Below are positions 61,668 through 64,000 of a stretch of 64,000 nucleotides of DNA, piece after piece. The stretch covers positions 1 to 64,000 of the forward strand of contig DAOTJS010000007.1 of assembly GCA_035448825.1 (NCBI GenBank). Reading direction: 5' to 3'. This DNA is from JAGNGI01 sp035448825 (lineage in GTDB: Bacteria; Fidelibacterota; UBA2242). A model generated the notes under the pieces. The model was not told the DNA's origin. It did no database searches and saw nothing but the letters and a program-made list of their open reading frames with translations. A program made the position numbers and the translations under genes. The first letter of the stretch is position 1; every line of letters begins with the position of its first letter.

Positions 61668-62210
61668 TTGAAAGTCCAATTAAAAAAAGAAATCGAACCA
61701 AGTGTGCGCTTACAGGATTACGCCGCAAAACCAACCATTGAGGGGGTGAAGGTGATTAATCTGCGGCGCCATAATGACGATGGCGGTTCGTTTACCGAAC
61801 TGGCGCGTATAACGAACGGCGATTTTGTCGGGGTCGAGGATTTTAAAATTGCTCAGATCAATTTCAGCGAAATGGAGCCGCAAAGCGTAAAGGCTTTCCA
61901 CGTTCACCGTCAACAGACTGACATCTGGTTTGTTCCGCCGGACGACAAGATTCTACTCATTCTAATTGATTTGCGAGAGGATTCGGCGACTAATGGCCAA
62001 AGAATGCGTTTAGTCATTGGCGACAACAATTCCCAGTTGATTGTCATTCCGCCGGGCGTGGCTCACGGCTGTAAGAATCTGGGCCTTAAAACAGCGCATC
62101 TGATTTATTTTATGAATAAGCAATTTTCTCCCGAACCGTCTGAGTGCGACGAATGGCGTCTGCCATGGGATTATTTCGGCAGCGATGTCTGGGAAGTCAA
62201 TAAAGGCTGA
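61668..62210 (+). CDS. RmlC-like cupin (dTDP-4-dehydrorhamnose 3,5-epimerase family)
   Basis: A 180-residue single cupin domain. KAFHVHRQQTDIWFV holds the family histidine region, ILIDLREDSATNGQRMRLVI and LIVIPPGVAHGCKNLG are the core strands seen in RmlC-type epimerases, and the C-terminus has WDYFGSDVWE. No other rhamnose gene is nearby, so the substrate is unknown. Two TTG starts are possible: GAGG abuts the one at 61659, while the one at 61668 has it 9 bases upstream and is preferred. It diverges from the complex I-like operon; a TTGACA at 61608-61613 may be its -35 box, with no good -10 match. Confidence 0.75.
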   Translation: MKVQLKKEIEPSVRLQDYAAKPTIEGVKVINLRRHNDDGGSFTELARITNGDFVGVEDFKIAQINFSEMEPQSVKAFHVHRQQTDIWFVPPDDKILLILIDLREDSATNGQRMRLVIGDNNSQLIVIPPGVAHGCKNLGLKTAHLIYFMNKQFSPEPSECDEWRLPWDYFGSDVWEVNKG

Positions 62211-62517
62211 AAATAAAAGTAATCCACGAATGTTCCGCCTGTGCGGGATTCTCTCACCAGAGACTCCTCCGGAGCTTGCGGAGTATTCGGGGCTAATTGT
62301 TTTTCTTTTTTTCTATTTTATTAATCTTAGCTTTACTCGAGGCGTCACTCTTCGATGGACTCAGAGTGACATTGTAAGTTTTCCTGTCATCCTGAGTTTA
62401 TCGAAGGATGAGTTCATTGGAAAACCACTGGTCGAGTTACCAACTCGACCTACATTTTCTCTTCTCTCAGCCTTAACCTTAACCTGCCCGGTTAGGGCGA
62501 ACTATCAGTAGATTTGC
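62211..62517. repeat. Non-coding stretch with dispersed hairpins
   Basis: No gene is seen. At 62252-62274 lies TCTC-ACCA-GAGA then CTCC-TCC-GGAG, the reverse complement of the element at 18314-18336, with the third stem (GTTCCGCC...GCGGGATT) beside it as well. Then come CTTCGATGGACTCAGAGTGA and a TCATCCTGAG...GAAGGATGAG hairpin, and the stem GGTCGAGTT-ACC-AACTCGACC at 62430-62450, a relative of the hairpin at 4626-4646. The stretch separates convergent genes. Confidence 0.7.
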
Positions 62518-63924
62518 TCACTGTTTTTCGGGGAAATCTTTGCCATATTTGTCGAGTTTATGGTAAAAATTGCGACGGTCAATGCCGTAAATACGAGCGG
62601 CTTTGGTGATATTGCCGTGGGCATTTTCGTATGCTTTTTTGATTAATTCTTTTTCGAATTCCCTGGTAAATTCGGCGTAGGCTATTCGATAATTTGGATA
62701 CTTATTGATATCGTTACTGTAAACGGTGAAAAAGCGTTGCTCCTGGTTTTCCGGCTCAAATTCAAGGGATAACGAAATATGAGAAGGTCTGATCGTATCA
62801 GTAGCGAGAAGAGCGGCTTTACGAATGACATTACGCAGTTGCCGAACATTGCCAGGCCAATTATATGAGAGTAATTTAGCCATCGCATCTTCGGAAATAT
62901 CAGTAATTTTACGGTCGAATTCAAAGTTAGCTTCTGATAAAAATAAAGCCGTCAGATGGGGAATGTCTTCGACTCTTTCACGGAGAGGTGGCATCGTGAT
63001 AGTATATTCCGAAATCCGATAGTATAAATCTTTACGGAATTTATTCTCGCTAACTAACTGGATTAGATTGGCGTTACTGGCGATGATTAGGCGAATATCA
63101 ACTTTACTTTCATTGACCGCACCAATCGGACGAAAGGCTTTATTTTCGATAGCGCGAAGAAATGGTCGTTGTTGGGAAAGTGGCAGATTACCAATTTCAT
63201 CGAGATAGAGGGTACCGTGATGAGCCAGTTGAAATTTGCCCGGGCGACTCTGAGAGGCGCCGGTAAATGCCCCTTTCTCGAAGCCGAAAAATTCACTCTC
63301 GATCAAATTTTCAGGTATAGCGCCACAGTCAATAGCGATAAATGGTTGTTTGGCGCGCTTACTTTTATTATGCAGAAGGTGGGCGGCGACTTCCTTACCG
63401 GTTCCGGTTTCTCCTTGAATCAGGACGGTCAAATCGGTCTGGGCAACGGAATTGATTTGACTAATGACTTTTTTAATTGCCGGGCTGTGGCCAAAAATCT
63501 GCTCGCTATCCTGATCGGCACCTAAAATCTGGCGTAAGCGGGTTAGTTCTCTCTTAACCTGTTGATTTTCCAAGCCACGTTTAACCACCATTAATAAAAC
63601 TGCATTCTCGAAAGGTTTTTCGAGATAATCGTAAGCTCCCATTTTCATGGCGTTGACCGCCATCGAGACTTCGCCGTAAGCGGTAATAATAATGACTACC
63701 AGACCGCTTTCGATCTCGTTCTGGATTTGCTTCAGAATCTCATGCCCGGTCATATCCGGCAGGCGAATGTCCAGGATTACGCAATCCGGCGTTTGGGTTT
63801 TAATAAGCCGCAGAGCGGTTTGACCGTTTTCAGCGGTGTGAACTTTATAGCCATTGATAATTAAAAGTTCGGCGATGTTTTCGCGGGTATCTTGAGAATC
63901 TTCGATAATTAGAATTGAACTCAT
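62518..63924 (-). CDS. Sigma-54-dependent NtrC-family response regulator
   Basis: A 468-residue activator of RpoN promoters. The receiver domain has LIIEDSQDTREN, the phosphorylated aspartate in CVILDIRLPDMTG near residue 52, and the lysine in DYLEKPFENA. The AAA domain has the Walker A QGETGTGKEVAA, the sigma-54 contact GAFTGA in FEKGAFTGASQSRPGKF, Walker B GTLYLDEIGNLP, and the R-finger region. A Fis-type helix-turn-helix ends the protein (NITKAARIYGIDRRNFYHKL). The gene upstream on the same strand encodes the tail of a histidine kinase, its probable partner. I did not find an obvious -24/-12 promoter in the window to assign as target. Confidence 0.95.
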   Translation of the reverse strand: MSSILIIEDSQDTRENIAELLIINGYKVHTAENGQTALRLIKTQTPDCVILDIRLPDMTGHEILKQIQNEIESGLVVIIITAYGEVSMAVNAMKMGAYDYLEKPFENAVLLMVVKRGLENQQVKRELTRLRQILGADQDSEQIFGHSPAIKKVISQINSVAQTDLTVLIQGETGTGKEVAAHLLHNKSKRAKQPFIAIDCGAIPENLIESEFFGFEKGAFTGASQSRPGKFQLAHHGTLYLDEIGNLPLSQQRPFLRAIENKAFRPIGAVNESKVDIRLIIASNANLIQLVSENKFRKDLYYRISEYTITMPPLRERVEDIPHLTALFLSEANFEFDRKITDISEDAMAKLLSYNWPGNVRQLRNVIRKAALLATDTIRPSHISLSLEFEPENQEQRFFTVYSNDINKYPNYRIAYAEFTREFEKELIKKAYENAHGNITKAARIYGIDRRNFYHKLDKYGKDFPEKQ

Positions 63925-63954
63925 AATAACTTCCTTTAATTATGTTGAAACATT

Positions 63955-64000
63955 TTACTGTACAGCTGGAATCGTTACTTTGAAAGTTGTGCCATGGTGG
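63955..64000 (-). CDS. Histidine kinase, C-terminal end (partial)
   Basis: The last 14 codons before a TAA at 63957-63955 read HHGTTFKVTIPAVQ, the usual end of a HATPase domain (G-TTF-V-IP). The stop is 31 bases before the NtrC-type regulator start, which has GGAAG upstream. This is probably the sensor kinase of that regulator, the rest lying beyond the window. Confidence 0.7.
   Translation of the reverse strand, partial: HHGTTFKVTIPAVQ

Overview
The window is a low-GC bacterial chromosome segment (A+T-rich by eye) with densely packed genes in short operons. It carries a lipoprotein signal, a lipid-attached RlpA-like protein and a complete UDP-MurNAc route, so a diderm with peptidoglycan is likely. 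The gene families (a TPR lipoprotein whose mature end begins CAYYNTYYNA, an AmgK-RapZ fusion next to MurU, many dispersed palindromic repeats) suggest an uncultured lineage of the FCB group or a neighbouring candidate phylum. This placement is an impression; there is no rRNA in the window to test it.

Layout. 1-2358: cysteine synthesis (cysE partial, cysK) and an acyl-ACP thioesterase. 2504-4573: a secreted beta-propeller and a membrane metallophosphoesterase. 4594-4748: a run of four different hairpins. 4767-7053: MurU-like nucleotidyltransferase and an AmgK-like kinase fused to a RapZ C-terminal domain (cell-wall sugar recycling). 7201-11535: threonine aldolase, TrkA, a glutamine amidotransferase, endonuclease V, PspC protein. 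11708-14410: calcium-type P-ATPase. 14411-18810: a repeat-rich island around one large TPR/WG-repeat membrane protein, with a six-unit 42-bp tandem repeat. 18811-24727: glutamate dehydrogenase, an SRAP-type DNA-protein crosslink protein and hypFCD. 24874-26190: one intact tRNA-Ser(CGA) and three broken copies, two of them leading small GIY-YIG nuclease genes in exact 562-bp tandem units. 26300-26871: VapBC-like toxin-antitoxin. 26995-32812: a SOS mutagenesis cassette (lexA, a catalytically dead ImuB-like protein, DnaE2-like polymerase) riddled with palindromic elements and GxxExxY genes. 33139-35443: ACT protein, histidine kinase, response regulator. 35623-40640: an apparently inactive GH38-like protein, murB, murA. 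40749-48968: glucan phosphorylase, sirtuin, TPR lipoprotein, pyrK-pyrD, rlpA, cdsA. 49013-53323: GlmU-like protein, metallo-beta-lactamase-fold hydrolase, DUF187 glycosidase. 53432-61517: an eight-gene operon of complex I membrane-arm homologues. 61668-64000: RmlC-like cupin, NtrC-type regulator and the tail of its probable histidine kinase.

The most unusual content is the operon at 53432-61517. It encodes recognisable NuoA, D, H, J, K, L, M and N relatives in the canonical order. There is no NuoB, C, E, F, G or I, and almost every residue needed for quinone binding or proton translocation is replaced, while the reading frames stay intact and tightly coupled. This looks like a complex I-derived membrane machine that has been repurposed. 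The second most unusual region is the tRNA-Ser/GIY-YIG tandem array, where the broken tRNA copies carry a small double-hairpin insert exactly in the T-loop.
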